64,000 nt of DNA from Berberis thunbergii (GCA_003290165.1 QNQO01000796.1:248001-312000); one strand, 5' to 3'; counted from the first letter of the stretch, positions 24,571-36,796 are shown. A program made the numbers and translations. Notes: generated from the sequence alone by a model not told the origin.

Positions 24571-26082
24571 TTTTAATTAAATTTTTTTAATTTAATTTAA
24601 TTTTTTTTTTTTTTTGCTATCAAGTGACTTTGAGTCATTGAGTCAAAATGTATCAAATAATGGAGGCAAAGTAATGTAATTAATGGAGACCGGCAAACAC
24701 ATGGTACCACCTAAGTGAAAATGATGTCAATAGTATATAGTAAAAAAATCACCAAAACAGGAAAAACAAACACATGAAAGCTTTTAGTCAGATCCTTCAA
24801 TCAGTAGACCGACAATTACATTATAGACATGTGAATGAAATTAGACTAGTTAAAAATCAAAAGTCAAACAGATTTTAGACCATAAAAGAAATTTAAAAAA
24901 GATAATGAATTGCTCACAAATCCAACAATAGATATAACAACCTGAATTTGCTATCTCTTTATAAATCTCAATAGCCATAGGGTACCTGTGAAGTACAATA
25001 TCATTAATGGTGTTTGCATCTCCAAGCAAAAAATATCAGGAATCTCCCTAACACTTTCAATTGAGTTTCCCAGTAGACAAGCACTGATGAAGCTTGTGTA
25101 GCAATTTGCGAAGATGATGAAGCAGGAGGAACAGATTCAGGAGAGTTTCCTTGAGCACTACTTGTTTCCTCCATCAAACCTCAAGGCTGAGAAGTTTCAA
25201 GTAGGTAACTGAAATAGAACACAAACAAACAACATCAAAGTTAGTAAAGAGCTATACGATGTATTTTGCAGAATCTCTACTAGCAGTCCAAGTAAAAACC
25301 TTTAAAACTGAATTTTTTTTTTCAAAGATTGAATTCACATCTACAACTTATCAATTTTGAGACCCAACAATCCACAAATAGTTGGGTTTAAATAGGTAAC
25401 TAAGAAGAAAAACTTCGGAAAGCTTATTGCAATGTTTTACACGACTCTTTTATATTAGAAATGGATGCAAGCCATATGATTTAGATGATAGAGTTGCTCC
25501 TTATGCTAGATGGTATTCTTCAATGTACAGATGTGCATAAATATCGAGTTGATTATGAATATCTATAACAAATATAATCTCCAAGATTCCTACTTTTTTT
25601 TTCCAGCTACAGCAGGTGTACCAGATCATATGTTATTCTTATCTGCTGTAAGTTCTAGGGAACCACCATGAAATAGCATCAATCATGGACAATTGCACGT
25701 ATAGCGCCATAAAGCTCAAAGTACACAGCTCAAAGGATGGACTAAAGCACGTGGTTGGCATCCAAAGAATCAGTTCATAACAGTTGACGGATAGTCGGAT
25801 ACCCAACAACATGTTTCCTTTTCAAAACTAAATGCCATCATTTTAACATGACTATTCTAAGTTACTTTAGATATATATTGCCAAAAGATTGATGAACAGA
25901 ATATCACATGCAAATGTTTATATAAGTAATTATCTCGTTGGCTTCAATTTTTCAGATGCCCTAATCCTCATGTGGTATGCATAGATCTTTTTTATTTAAT
26001 CAGATGGAATAGCAAAAAAAACCCTACAAAAAGCTTGGAATTTCAACCATAATAGAAATAAAGAAAGTTAAAACTAGGATAC
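24571..26082. other. CACTA interior without recognised gene
   Basis: AT-rich interior sequence. A minus-strand start (METSSAQGNSPES-like reading, about 25175) opens a Ser-rich frame that is soon interrupted and was not recognised. The next urease exon expected after 26083 was not found. Confidence 0.4.
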
Positions 26083-26806
26083 CTCAACTGAACCAACAAA
26101 ATTGGAAATTCCATTAGCTATTGTTGGATTTATAGTGTACTTTGCAATATATCTTTTTATTCGGGTATTGTCATTGAGGGATCCAGGGGGCTCAATTGAT
26201 CCTCTCTGTAGTTTCATCTTGTGAGCCGTTTGCCATGTCCATGTTATCACCTGGTAAGAAGAAGAGTATTGTTAAGTATAAAGACAACTAATAATAAAAT
26301 CTAAGTTTCCATCGGACGAGTGCACAATCTGCAATTTGAATAAGCCTCTTGGAATACTTAATAATATGAACTTGTTGGTGTACGTTTTTAATGAACAATG
26401 ACTACAAAACAAGGAAAAAGGAGTAACAACTCTTTGCTAACCTCTGCAATACGACCCATAGCTTGTGAATCAGAAGATATGATACTAATAGCACCCATAT
26501 CATGCAAAATGTCTTCTGCAGCAATTGTTTCTTTCCGGATCCGTGATTCAGCAAACTTTAAATCTTCTGGAATGTCTTTATCAAGGTGATGACAAACAAT
26601 CTGCAAAAAATGGATCAATATGAGAGACGAGACATATAGCACTAGCATGTCTTCTAGAAACTTTACAATATTGTACCAGCATGTCAAGGTGCTCATCTAC
26701 AGTGTTGGTAGTATGCGGTCGTGTTGGATTCGTTGATGAAGGCAAGACCATTTTCTCACCACACACTTTAATGATATCCGGGGCATGACCGCCACCTGCA
26801 CCTTCA
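26083..26806 (-). pseudogene. Captured urease exons (three) inside CACTA
   Basis: Urease hydrolyses urea to ammonia and carbamate with two nickel ions. Three minus-strand exons with GT..AG borders are readable. Exon 26806-26677 encodes [16 protein letters not shown] and [11 protein letters not shown]. Exon 26600-26442 encodes [20 protein letters not shown] and [12 protein letters not shown], including the Cys-His pair of the mobile flap over the active site. Exon 26250-26083 encodes [13 protein letters not shown] and [15 protein letters not shown]. The exon lengths keep frame and no stop was noted in them. The preceding urease exons (nickel ligands) and the following one are absent, so this is a fragment and not an enzyme. 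Because introns are retained, the capture was at the DNA level. Confidence 0.92.
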
Positions 26807-27289
26807 CTGCATGGCGACGTAACACAGATATTCAATTGCATAAAACACAAAAGGAACTAAAAACATGCAAAACAGATATAGATTACATAACAAAACAGAA
26901 CTTCACATGAAGTTGATGGACAATGAGATGTTTCTAAGACGTGAAGAGGCTAAGAAAGAATCAGCTACCATTACTGCCCAATTTAACCAAAAAGGCAACA
27001 ACTAGGTGCTGAATTCTGAGGCATCCCATTATATGATTCATATCACCTCCAATCTCCAAAATCTATCCATTCACTTTGAGTACAGTGGTAGCACGATAAT
27101 GGTGCTTCTATGACCAAAACTGGCTCACTGTTGAAAATTCAAATTGTACTCTCAAAAATATGTTGTGTGCCTCATCTATTCACAAAATTTCACTATCAAA
27201 ATTTGGACTACACACCAAACCCAACATTCGAATAAAAACTAAAACTAAACAAGAATGTAGCAGCCTAATACTAATAACACCCATATCAC

Positions 27290-30087
27290 CTTGTTCAGCA
27301 TTGGACTGACACGAATATCTGAGGGTCTGCAAAAATAATGCTTATCAGATGCTTTTGAAAATTGTAACAAACATCAAGTGTAACTGCAATGCAGACAGAC
27401 ATTCACAGTAAATAAAGTCAATATTGGCTACACCAAGCATATAGAACACGCATCATAAAGAGGGGGGAGATTGGGGGGCGATCTAATTAGGAAGGCAACA
27501 CCAAATAAGAATGTTCTGATTCATCGATCTGCAATGAACTTTATTAATATACATTGTCAAATGATTGATTTGTGTAGTTGCAGTAACATCTACTAATTAG
27601 GAAGGCAACACCAAAAAAGACACGAATCTGATTGGGTTCTAGGCCATCTACCAAAGCTCTCTTGGCTACCTCCTCTGAGGGGCAATAACATCTACTAACT
27701 TTAGTACTGAACCTATACAAAAAACACATTGGTCAGATGGCAACATGAAAACTTCCTTTTAGAATTTGCCACAAAAATCAGAGAATCAGAATTTTCTATA
27801 CATTTGAACAGAAGTAAGTCAAATATTTATGACTGAAGACTATAATCATAGGTTTCTCTGCAATTAGTCAATCATCTTCTTTATCTTTTTATACCAAAAA
27901 TTTGCCTATTCGCATCTTAATGCACAAAGGTTTTTGTCCATAAAGAATGAACTGAAAGTGTATATTTCTAGTTCTTTAGCGGTTGAGTTAGGAAGGTATA
28001 TATGCAACCATAAGACTAGAAGCTTCAGCTTCTCACCAAAAGAGTATTATTATTCTCAAACATAATCATAATGAGTAGGCACAGGAAGTTATCCCTGGTG
28101 TGCTAAGGTTTTCCTTTGGTTATATGTCATGGGATTATAAGAAATGTTAACCACCCAAAACTTTTTCTAATTTTGATCTAGGATCAGCTAGCATAATAAA
28201 AGCAGGAGCATCACTTTCCCATAAAAGTGACGTTGTGAGGAAAATAAACAAATATAATCTTATTTACCTTTGTTGGATCACCAGAAGGATCAGGATATAT
28301 CTCCTGGTACTCCTTTTCCAATGAAAAACGGTTTGCCATGTTCTTTAGAAATTCAGCGGTGTCTTTTCCAGCTTCAATTGTTGAAAAAAGTCTTCGAGAT
28401 GTCCAAAAATATGCCTCAACAATGACTGAAGATGCAGATAAATCCCAGAAGTCACTCTAACTGAGAAGTCACTCTAACTATCACATGTCCTCCTATACTG
28501 GCAATTATGTTTTTAGGAATCCCTTTGATTGTCCACCTGATACTCAACAGGCTAGTTGAAAGCATCGACATTTCCTGTACCGTCTGCAACATTAAGCATA
28601 ATATATGTCTTAAATACGCGTGGCTAACATGGCCCAGTTAATATGTCATAAACCAAAAAATTAACGGTCGAAAAGGCTGATATAGTACTGCAGAGGCAAG
28701 CCAGAAAAAAGCTATAGAATGTCAAACAACCCAGAATCATTAACAAAAACCACAATAGTATAGTCAATATATATTGCGTCTACCTTACCCTGCAAATTCG
28801 GTCTACCAAAGAAATTAAGGGAGTTGGAAGAGAGAGAGATAGCAACTTCCTTCAGCTAGAGAATAGGATATTGGTGAACCAAAAAAATTATCAAGACCTG
28901 ACATAGTTACACTTGCTATTAAAAACCACCAATCCAAATTTAAGACCTACCGCCTGTTACAAATGTCAACATCTCCAAAGCGACTGATAAACTGAAGCCA
29001 ATACAAAGTGTTGATTTGATATTTGTGAAGCAAACACGTGAAAGGAACCTAAATGATAGCTATCATATAAATGGTTTGAACTGCATGCAAGAGATCATAG
29101 AGTGTGGATTCTCTCAATTGGAAGAAAACATTTTGGAGTGATGCATGAAAGTCCTCTGGCTGGTGTGATGTTTGAGGATGTTGTGTACTCTTGTGGATTT
29201 TGATTGGCACCATGTTGTTTTACTTTCATGATTCATAACAGATCTTTACTCTGGCTTTCTCAGGTGCTGTAGCTTCCTTCACTTTCAGTGTTGGGTATTC
29301 CATGTATGTACATTCTTGTGTCAAATGATCGACGTTCGTTAATATTTTTTTTCTTTTGTATTGTACTTAATTGGATAGTACTTAACATAGGAGGTTTTCC
29401 CTAAGGTCTTTTAGTAGAGCAAAGCATTTCAGTTTCATCTGAAGTAGTGCTGGTTTTTGTTAGTTTGAGGGTATAAAAATGCTAAAACATAACGTGTCGC
29501 CTGCACATCATAGGCAGACTGCTACACTAGGTCTGATGAAAAATAAAATAACATAAAGTTGATTCTGGGAAGTGCTTTACATACATAGGAAACATGGCAA
29601 AGTTATCTTCTTTTATTCCAACCATATCGGGACGTTAATTGACAGTCATTAGTACCTAGCAACTATGTCACATAAACATTTGTTTTTACTGTGGTCCACC
29701 TAAGCAGCCATGCCACATAATCCATGTCCATAAGCTAAACAACAGGGCAATATTGAGCTTTCAATAAATATGAAATTCATTAGACTCTGCTTGTGACTTT
29801 CAAACCCACAACCAATCACAAGAAGTAGTATGAGTACAAGGTGTGTAACTTGCATGAGCTAAGCAAAGACAATGCATGATACTGCAGTGTCATGCTTCAT
29901 GGTTGTGGCAGGTATGATGACCTTGTGAGATTGTATAAAAATGAGGAAGTACCTCTCTTATATATGCAAGCCAAGATTGAATAAATAAAGCAGCAGAAGA
30001 TCTTACCACTAAAGGTTTATCTAGTGCATCAGTGACCCATAGAGGCCTCTTGTATTTCTCACGACCAGTAAAAGTTCTAAGTGGGTC
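27290..30087 (-). pseudogene. Captured exons of a DUF2358-like protein inside CACTA
   Basis: Two clear minus-strand exons with splice borders: 30087-30007 (DPLRTFTGREKYKRPLWVTD) and 28583-28268 (TVQEMSMLSTSLLSIRWTIK ... TSRRLFSTIEAGKDTAEFL ... YQEIYPDPSGDPTK). A short exon-like piece with AG..GT borders follows at 27326-27290. The DP..F.GREKYK and RWTIKGIP pattern resembles plastid DUF2358 (NTF2-like) proteins, but I am not certain of the family. A duplicated 16-mer (GAAGTCACTCTAACT repeated near 28449-28480) shifts the frame and creates a stop after VTSQLE. Function unknown. The retained introns indicate genomic capture. Confidence 0.55.
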
Positions 30088-32302
30088 CTGCAGTTAAGAT
30101 GCCACAAAATATTCAGTAAATCATTTTAAAAAAACCAGTATATCAGGCAAATCCAAGTCTTTGGCGAAAGTTACAAATAAGAATCATCAATATCAAATGC
30201 TCATTCTCGATTTGAAAATCTACAAGCAGTTGGCTACTAAGGAGGGTTGATGGATGAATTAAAAAATAAATTACATGTGCAAAAAAATACTCAAGGACAC
30301 TGTACAGAACCTTCCAGTATAAGTAAACAAAGCACCCGTTTCAATATATCCTAGAAACGTTTTTTCTTCTTTTCTACACTAGCTTTAATGTCAAACAATT
30401 ATCGACTGAAAATATTGGATGACTAAAAAAATTCATTATACACAGAAGTCATGTTTTGAAAAACAGTATATGGAAATCTATCCATGAAATAACTGCTCAA
30501 GACTTGCAGTAGTTGTATGTTTCTAAAACTTCATCTAGAAGAAGGCCTAGTTTGTGGATTTTGTGAGAATCCAAGGGAAAAATTCTGAGGTTAACAACTG
30601 TAGGTAAAATGCAATAAAAAAAGGAAATGAAACAGAAGATAAAGATCCATGGCACATTAAATGGTGAAAGTGGAAATACCACAGTAAATAACTATGGCCA
30701 CCTGGTAAGCAGTTGAAACATCCACTACAATATGAGGAATACAACTTAAAGATGCAGGCCTCATGAAATATAACTCCTCTTAATGAATATCAAGAAAGTT
30801 GAATGATGTGGTCAGTATACTTAAGGTGGACCAAATGCATTTTGTGCCAAACATAGTTTAAAATAGACATTGCCTTGTGTACCAACACCATAGCTCAACA
30901 TAGTCATAGTGACACTGACACACTCTTCTAGTAGAAATGAGTTCATCAGGCCTGGAAATAGATGAAGAAAGTAGTAATGGTGGTATAGCAGCAGGGTCAG
31001 TAGGTACGAATACTGGTTGTGTATTGCTATCATGACTTCTTTTTTCTGTTTGGAACTTATGAGTGTTTACAACCATCTGGTTACATAGAGAGACAGACTA
31101 CGTAACACACCCAAAAAAAATATGAACCCTCAACTAACATCCCCCTCCACTTCTGAGTCTTACAGCATATCAGCCAACGGATCTTTGAAAAGATTATAGA
31201 GTACAAGAGAAACAATCCTATTCTGCATAGGAGCATAGGCTTAATTGTCATAATTCATCCACACAGGCAAGGAAACAAGAATGCCCATCTTCTCAAGTAG
31301 AAAGTTAATTCATAGCGTCTTAAAAATTGTGTCGTGGCTCGTACTTTGCCTCCGCTTTCGATAAAGCAACGACATTCTGCTCCCTGTTGCGCCAAGTCAT
31401 AGAACTACTATCAACAAATGTACAACAATTACCCCATTACCACTTGACACCACCATCAATGCAAATTTTAGTCTCAGATCTCAACAACATAGAATTGTTA
31501 GTGGACCCAACATTAGGCTAAGTGTAGGTTCTCTAGCTACCTTTGCATAATCCTCCAAAGATAAACTAACTACATTAATCAACCTTAAGCGCTACAATTC
31601 ATGATTATGATCCAACACTCACCTAAAACCCCAATCTTTACAATTCTTAAAAGTTGCAAGTGAAATTGCAAAAAATTCTTAATAAAATTATTGAAGTTTG
31701 AGTGTGATTGCCAGGATCAATAAACACAATGATTCAACTTTATACCCACCCTTGCACTTTTCCTGATTGGGGTATTGTATTACTTTAATTGTTAAACCAA
31801 TGGAAAGACCAATCTCGAAACAAAATCATGGCAATCCTCTCAACTCCGGTTCTCTATAATATTTTAATATGAATTTCCATGGTTCTGTTTCTATAAAACT
31901 CTCGACACTCAAATTTCTTGCTTGGTGAAGCTAAACCCATGCATTTCGGGGGTCCTAATTATTTTCTTCAATCAGGTGTTCATTTTTCTTCTATTTAACA
32001 CAAAATCTTTATATGAAAACACCTCGACCATGTTTAGTTTCTCTTGAGAAATTGAATTAAAAAAATACAGTTGGTTTAACAACAATTCTGAACCACCACA
32101 TCATTCGAAAAGTTCAGGCTATTATTGAAAAACAAGAGTATGCATTGCCTATGTGTGTTACTCAATTATCTTGTATTTGACAGTGGCAGAGAAGGTACCA
32201 AGAGCACGATTGCCTTGTCGAAGCTCTAAAATGTCTCTGGCATTCAAAGGCCTTGGTTACATAAATTTCAAGCATTCAAAGAATAGAAAGGAAGGTGCAA
32301 AC
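30088..32302. other. CACTA interior, probably captured intron sequence
   Basis: No further coding exon was recognised in this 2.2 kb. The part next to 32302 follows an intact donor site of the NDUFS1 exon and so is likely intron sequence carried along with it. Confidence 0.4.
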
Positions 32303-33145
32303 CTTGTGCACTGGATACAACGAGTCGTCATTGTCTTCACCAACGGCCCCAAATTCTTATCAACAACAGATCTCTTAACGTCAATGAACCGCCCACGATC
32401 AGATCCAAATGCCTCAGACGGATCCTGCAAATCACATTCTCCACCCTGATAACAAATGGGGCAATCCAGCAGGTGATTCATCAACAAAAACTCCATAACC
32501 CCTTCACGATCCTTCTTCACAATAGGAGTATCCGTCTTAATTTTCATACCTGACATGAAGAAGAATAAAAAAAACAACCCAAACAAGTTAGACCAACAAA
32601 AAAAAAAAGATTGTGATCAACGTTGATGAAATCTGACCTGGGAGAGCGCGCATGGCGCAGGAAGCGACCGGCTTGGGCGATTTCTCAACCTCTACCAAAC
32701 ACATCTTGCAATTCCCAGCAATGGAGAGGCGATTGTGGTAGCAGAACCGAGGAATGTCGACCCCGGCGACTTCGCAAGCCTGGAGGACAATGAATCCCTT
32801 AGGAATTTTACTGGGTACCCATCGACGAAAACCTCGATTGCTTCATCGGGGTTGGGGAGATGAACCCTAGCTCCAGCTATAAGGATTCGTGGAGGGTGAA
32901 TTTCAGAGGCTGGCTCCGCTGCGGCTGCTTCAGGGTTTTAAAGCTCTGGGGTGGAGACGATTCCTCTGAAATTGGATGAGGATGCGAGAACCCTAGAGGA
33001 GAATCGATTGAAGGTTGCTCGACTTCTCCCTCTCTCTTTCCTTCTCTCTTTCCCTCTCCTTGAAATTTTAGGGTTTGAAGCAAAGGGTTGAAAAGGGGGA
33101 GATGGAGCGGGAACGCGGGAAGCAATTTTTTTTCGCAAAATTTCG
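32303..33145 (-). pseudogene. Captured 5' part of NDUFS1 (complex I 75-kDa subunit)
   Basis: NDUFS1 carries Fe-S clusters in the mitochondrial complex I electron-input arm. Minus-strand exon 1 (about 33140-32638) starts inside the transit peptide (ASRVPAPS) with no start codon, so the capture point fell just after the ATG. It continues with [30 protein letters not shown] and [20 protein letters not shown] (2Fe-2S cysteines). Exon 2 (32549-32303) encodes [38 protein letters not shown] and RCIQCTR up to an intact donor. Defects are a TAA at 32940-32938, a one-base loss in the A run at 32806-32809, and Tyr for Asp within the CPIC-QGGEC cluster motif. Later exons are missing. Not functional. Confidence 0.93.
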
Positions 33146-33204
33146 CCCGCGAGAAATTGAGTTACTTCTCCACACGTCCACGTGCAACACACGTGCACTT
33201 TTGC

Positions 33205-33385
33205 AACTATTTTAAGCCGTGGGTAACTATAGCCACGGTTTTTAGCCGTGGCAAACACACCAACGGTTTGGAATCGTGGCCAAGCCTTTTTTTAACCACG
33301 ATTTTAAGCCGTTGGGCACTATAGCGACGGTTTTTAGCCGTGGCAAACACACCAATGGCTTAGAACCGTGGCCACCCTTGTGTAG
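33205..33385. repeat. CACTA right sub-terminal palindrome array
   Basis: Copies of the same palindrome family as the left end (GCCACGGTTTTTAGCCGTGG, ACGATTTTAAGCCGTTGG) fill the space between the captured NDUFS1 start and the right terminus. Together with the TIR they confirm the element boundary. Confidence 0.85.
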
Positions 33386-33409
33386 CTAATCAGGTCTTTT
33401 GGTGTAGTG

Positions 33410-34021
33410 CCCTTATGGTTTGGAGGGGGAGATTTGTTGGGTTGGGTCCAGCCCATTAGGGTGGACCAAGCCCTGAAGAGAAGTTAATTAAATTAGGGTT
33501 GTTTGATATGCTTTATAAAAAGTAGAGAAACAAAAAAAAAACCAGGCTGCATTTTTGTTTTGTGCAGCGGCTGCGACTTGACGACTGTGTGCATGTGTCT
33601 CCATTGTGAGGGAAGAAAGAAGGGAAGGAGGAGTTGATTGTTGGGGTTTGATTGAAGACTCACAAGTGTGTTTTGGATCCGTTTCTTGTCGAATTTTGGT
33701 GTCGTTTGTTTCAATGTATTCCTCCTTTGATCTGGAGTTGTTTGAAGCTCTTGTGAGGTAACCCTTGTATTGCTCATTTTATTCCTCAAGCCTTGGGCAA
33801 AAGGCTTGAGAAAAACATTGTACTTCTTTTATTGATTAGTGGATTGATTTTATTTGCCCGGTGGTTTTTTACCCTTCACCTTGAAGGGTTTTCCATGTAT
33901 ATCTTGGTGTCCTTTATTTTGCATTGATTATTTGCTTACATTGAATATTTGTTTGGCGATATTACTTGGTTATTCCATTGGTAGAATTTCTTTGTAGTTG
34001 TTCGCTTTGTTTTTCCCAACA
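33410..34021 (+). mobile_element. Copia purine tract and 3' LTR
   Basis: After the CACTA end, the sequence GGAGGGGGAGATT is a purine tract. It is followed by an LTR at 33435-34021 (587 bp) that begins TGTTGGGTTGGG and ends TTTCCCAACA. It completes the Copia element whose RNase H ends at 24150. It is followed directly by a tRNA-Met primer-binding site (TGGTATCAGAACC at 34025), which normally follows a 5' LTR. This suggests a tandem LTR-shared arrangement or an adjacent second element. Confidence 0.75.
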
Positions 34022-34707
34022 AAGTGGTATCAGAACCGATGGTTCGGCGGAGACTTGGCGAGGTGGTGGTGCAAGGAAGCACATTGTTCAAGGGATTAGG
34101 CACAAGGTAGCGAGCCAGGTAGAGCATCACATATGCGCGGTCCGAGGTGGAGGTGTAGGCTACACATTGTTCAGGGATCAAGCACGAGGTAGCGAGCCAG
34201 GTAGAGCATTGCATGTGCGCGGTTTGCTAGATGAATGAATCCAGATTAGGTTCCAAATCCTTGCCAAGAGAGTGTATCCTACAAGTTTGGACGAGATGGA
34301 GTTAGTGCAGTGGTTGCGACTAAGGTGGAGCCAATAATGCCGGGATATCAGCCCGTACACCGAGTGTTACCCACAAGATCGTGGTCGCACATGAGACTCG
34401 AGGAGGAGTTGTACTTCGAGATGTTGCAGACCGGTCGATGAATTGTAGGATGTGTGACGATCCGCGCCAAAGGTGGAGATTGTTGGGATGAAGTTGGCTT
34501 GAATAGTCCCACATCAATTAAGGATAGTCGTCACTGAGGTTTATAAGAAAGTGGTCCACTCTCTAATAGAAGCGAGGCATTTTAAGATGAAAATCTCACA
34601 CCTGTGGCCCGGATGGTAGGCCCAAGACAACACATTTTTAAGTTGGGGACAATATCGTTGCTATGTATAGTGGACCTAGGTGCGCGCACGCGTTCGGCGC
34701 ACCAACA
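34022..34707 (+). mobile_element. Short internal region plus LTR of a TRIM-like element
   Basis: The interior (34025-34480) begins with TGGTATCAGA, contains a diverged tandem duplication (GGTAGCGAGCCAGGTAGAGC at two places, about 34107 and 34188) and ends with the purine stretch GGTGGAGAT. An LTR-like block of 227 bp follows (34481-34707; TGTTGGGATGAAG ... CACCAACA). A fragment of the same LTR lies at 20265-20345. No coding capacity is seen. Its 5' LTR does not match the 587-bp LTR just upstream, so the true left end is uncertain. Confidence 0.55.
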
Positions 34708-36796
34708 ATACGTACTACTAACTACGGGACAACATGCAGTCTCGTTAAACTTCTTCTAACAAATTTGAGGTAAAATCTTATTCATTTTCCTTTTATTCAA
34801 GAGGTGTGGCACCATTTCCTTTATCCCTTTGGCATATTGGTTCATGTCAAGCTTGTGTATAGAGTCACTTTTGCTCTTGGATATATGAGGCTCTCTCTAA
34901 AAGAAAGGACAAACTTGCTGTGAGAAATACACCCTTTATGCTATATATGTTGAGTCATTTGGAATGCTAGAAATTAGTAGGGAAGACATGGACTTATTAG
35001 ATTTAATTGTTTGCAGTTATAATTGGACTTTTCATTAAGCCTAGATTTACAAGGGTAGATTTTCAAGTGCTTCTTGTAAATAGGGATAACTTAATGGTTT
35101 TCCAATATCACTTAGCTTTCTTAGTGTTATATAGAAAATCTACATTTTTCTATGATATTTGTCATTTGTAAAAGGGGCAACCTGAAGAATCTATGACTCA
35201 GAGACTATCCAAACATAATCTACATAGTCTAACAACATATCAAATATATGTTGTGATGTTATATCTTATGCCATCTCCTATATAGTAATGACAAGAAAAT
35301 AATTTTTTGATACTACATTTGTCATGAATACAAATAGTAATGACAAGAAAATAATTTTTTGATACTACATTTATCATGAATACAAAATAGCTCCAGAACT
35401 GACAGACGTCTTATATGGATGTCAAGAGATTTCCATGCAACATAGAAAAATTTTAAAGTCAATATAAAAATTGGTTATCTAGAAAGCCATTTGAGCATTA
35501 GGAAAGCAAGATGATGTTGTTGCAGCACCATCCGATTTAGTGTAGCAGGGGGGGGGGGGGGGGGGGGGGGGGTTAGTCAGAGTAAGCTCTGATTGAAACT
35601 GAGAGTATTTTATTGAGTGTATGGATCAACTCTAATTGTAAAAATAAGGTACGCAAGTTAACCAAACCCAATATGAGACTACTTAGCACTTAGCAGGGTT
35701 ATGCAAGATTAGAGGCTGAGGCTCCACAAAAATTAATAGGTAAAAAAAGTAAGTTAAGGAGATTAATTTTGAAAACTACTGGATGGTCTATTCTTTCACC
35801 ATTTCAAGTAAAATTGAATTTAGAAATACATCCCACACCAAGGATGCATGGACATGGACACGACACACCGACTTGACAATTTCCAAAAAAACTAGGACTC
35901 GGGGACACGTCGACATGTCATACTATTTTTTAGTAAGTCATATAAACATAAATAATAATCTAATAAAAAGTCTTCCGAGATTGTCTTCTTCAAGACACCA
36001 TTGCAAGTAAAAAAAATTAAAGTAGAGAAAAAGTATAGTAGAGAAGAAATAGAGGAGAGAAGAAGCAAATTAGAGAAGAAGAAGCAAAGATTAAAAAGGA
36101 ACATTGATACCTCTATGCTTTAGAGGCGTTTTCACTTTGGATGGATCAACAACCACTAAATTAGGTGGTTATTTGCAAACATCTAAAAATAAAAAAATAA
36201 AACAAAGTTGGTTTTCGTGTCTTGATTGTCTCCTGACCAAGTTTTGTGTGTATTGAAGGCACGTCCGACAGGTTGACCATATTGACCATGTGTCCAACAC
36301 ATTCACCAAGTGTCTGATGCTTGTCGAGCAAATGTCGGTGTTGGATACGTGTTAGACACAGATACAACAAGTTTTTGAAGAGTTTGTGCTTCCTTGTCCC
36401 ATACTAAACATTTGGACATTACTTAGTTCATACTCGATATTTCCAATGTTGTGTTTATCTCTATTACTATCATCATCCACTTTCTTTTCCGAACAAATAA
36501 CTTGCTAATCTCAAAACAACAACAAAAAGAACGACATGCAAAGCATTAAAGAAGCAACCTCACAGAACTTTGGAGCCTATTTGCCCTCAAACTAACCCTC
36601 CTGCATCTTGGAAAGGAAAAAAACTGGAGGTAGGGTTCTTCTTAACAAAATAATAATTAGCTTTCTCCTCAAACTTATAATATACACCACATATTCCACA
36701 ATCTTCCTTTCTACGCTTACATACGTGAAAGTTACAGAGCTGAAAATCACTTTACAAATAGCAAACAAAACCTCTTATTTTTGTTACCAGAAATTC
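34708..36796. other. Intergenic, no gene; small tandem duplication and G run
   Basis: No coding region was recognised. A unit of about 51 bp is duplicated in tandem at 35284-35386 (ATAGTAATGACAAGAAAAT twice). A run of 25 G residues lies at 35548-35572. The remainder is AT-rich. Confidence 0.6.

Larger units (their letters stand above)
24153..33409. mobile_element. CACTA (En/Spm) transposon carrying captured host exons
   Basis: The termini are a perfect 13-bp inverted repeat: CACTACACCAAAA at 24153 and TTTTGGTGTAGTG ending at 33409. The three flanking bases (CCT left, CCC right) match two of three, consistent with a decayed 3-bp duplication. Both ends carry arrays of the sub-terminal palindrome GCCACGGTTTTAAGCCGTGG, as CACTA elements do. 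No TNP2-type or other transposase frame was found across 9.26 kb, so it appears non-autonomous. Instead it contains exons with intact splice signals that resemble NDUFS1, a DUF2358-like protein and urease, all on the minus strand. It is inserted in the 3' end of a Copia element. Confidence 0.93.

Noticed and set aside
32303..33145. Functional NDUFS1 gene
   Set aside because: It lacks a start codon, has a stop and a frameshift, lacks the later exons and lies wholly inside CACTA termini.
24153..33409. Autonomous CACTA element
   Set aside because: No long frame and no TNP2-like or TNPA-like motif was found in 9.26 kb; the readable coding pieces are host-gene exons.
34481..34707. Possible Cassandra-type LTR with 5S RNA promoter
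   Set aside because: The size and the CCCGGATGGTAGGCCCAAG stretch were suggestive, but I could not see the full A box and C box of 5S RNA.
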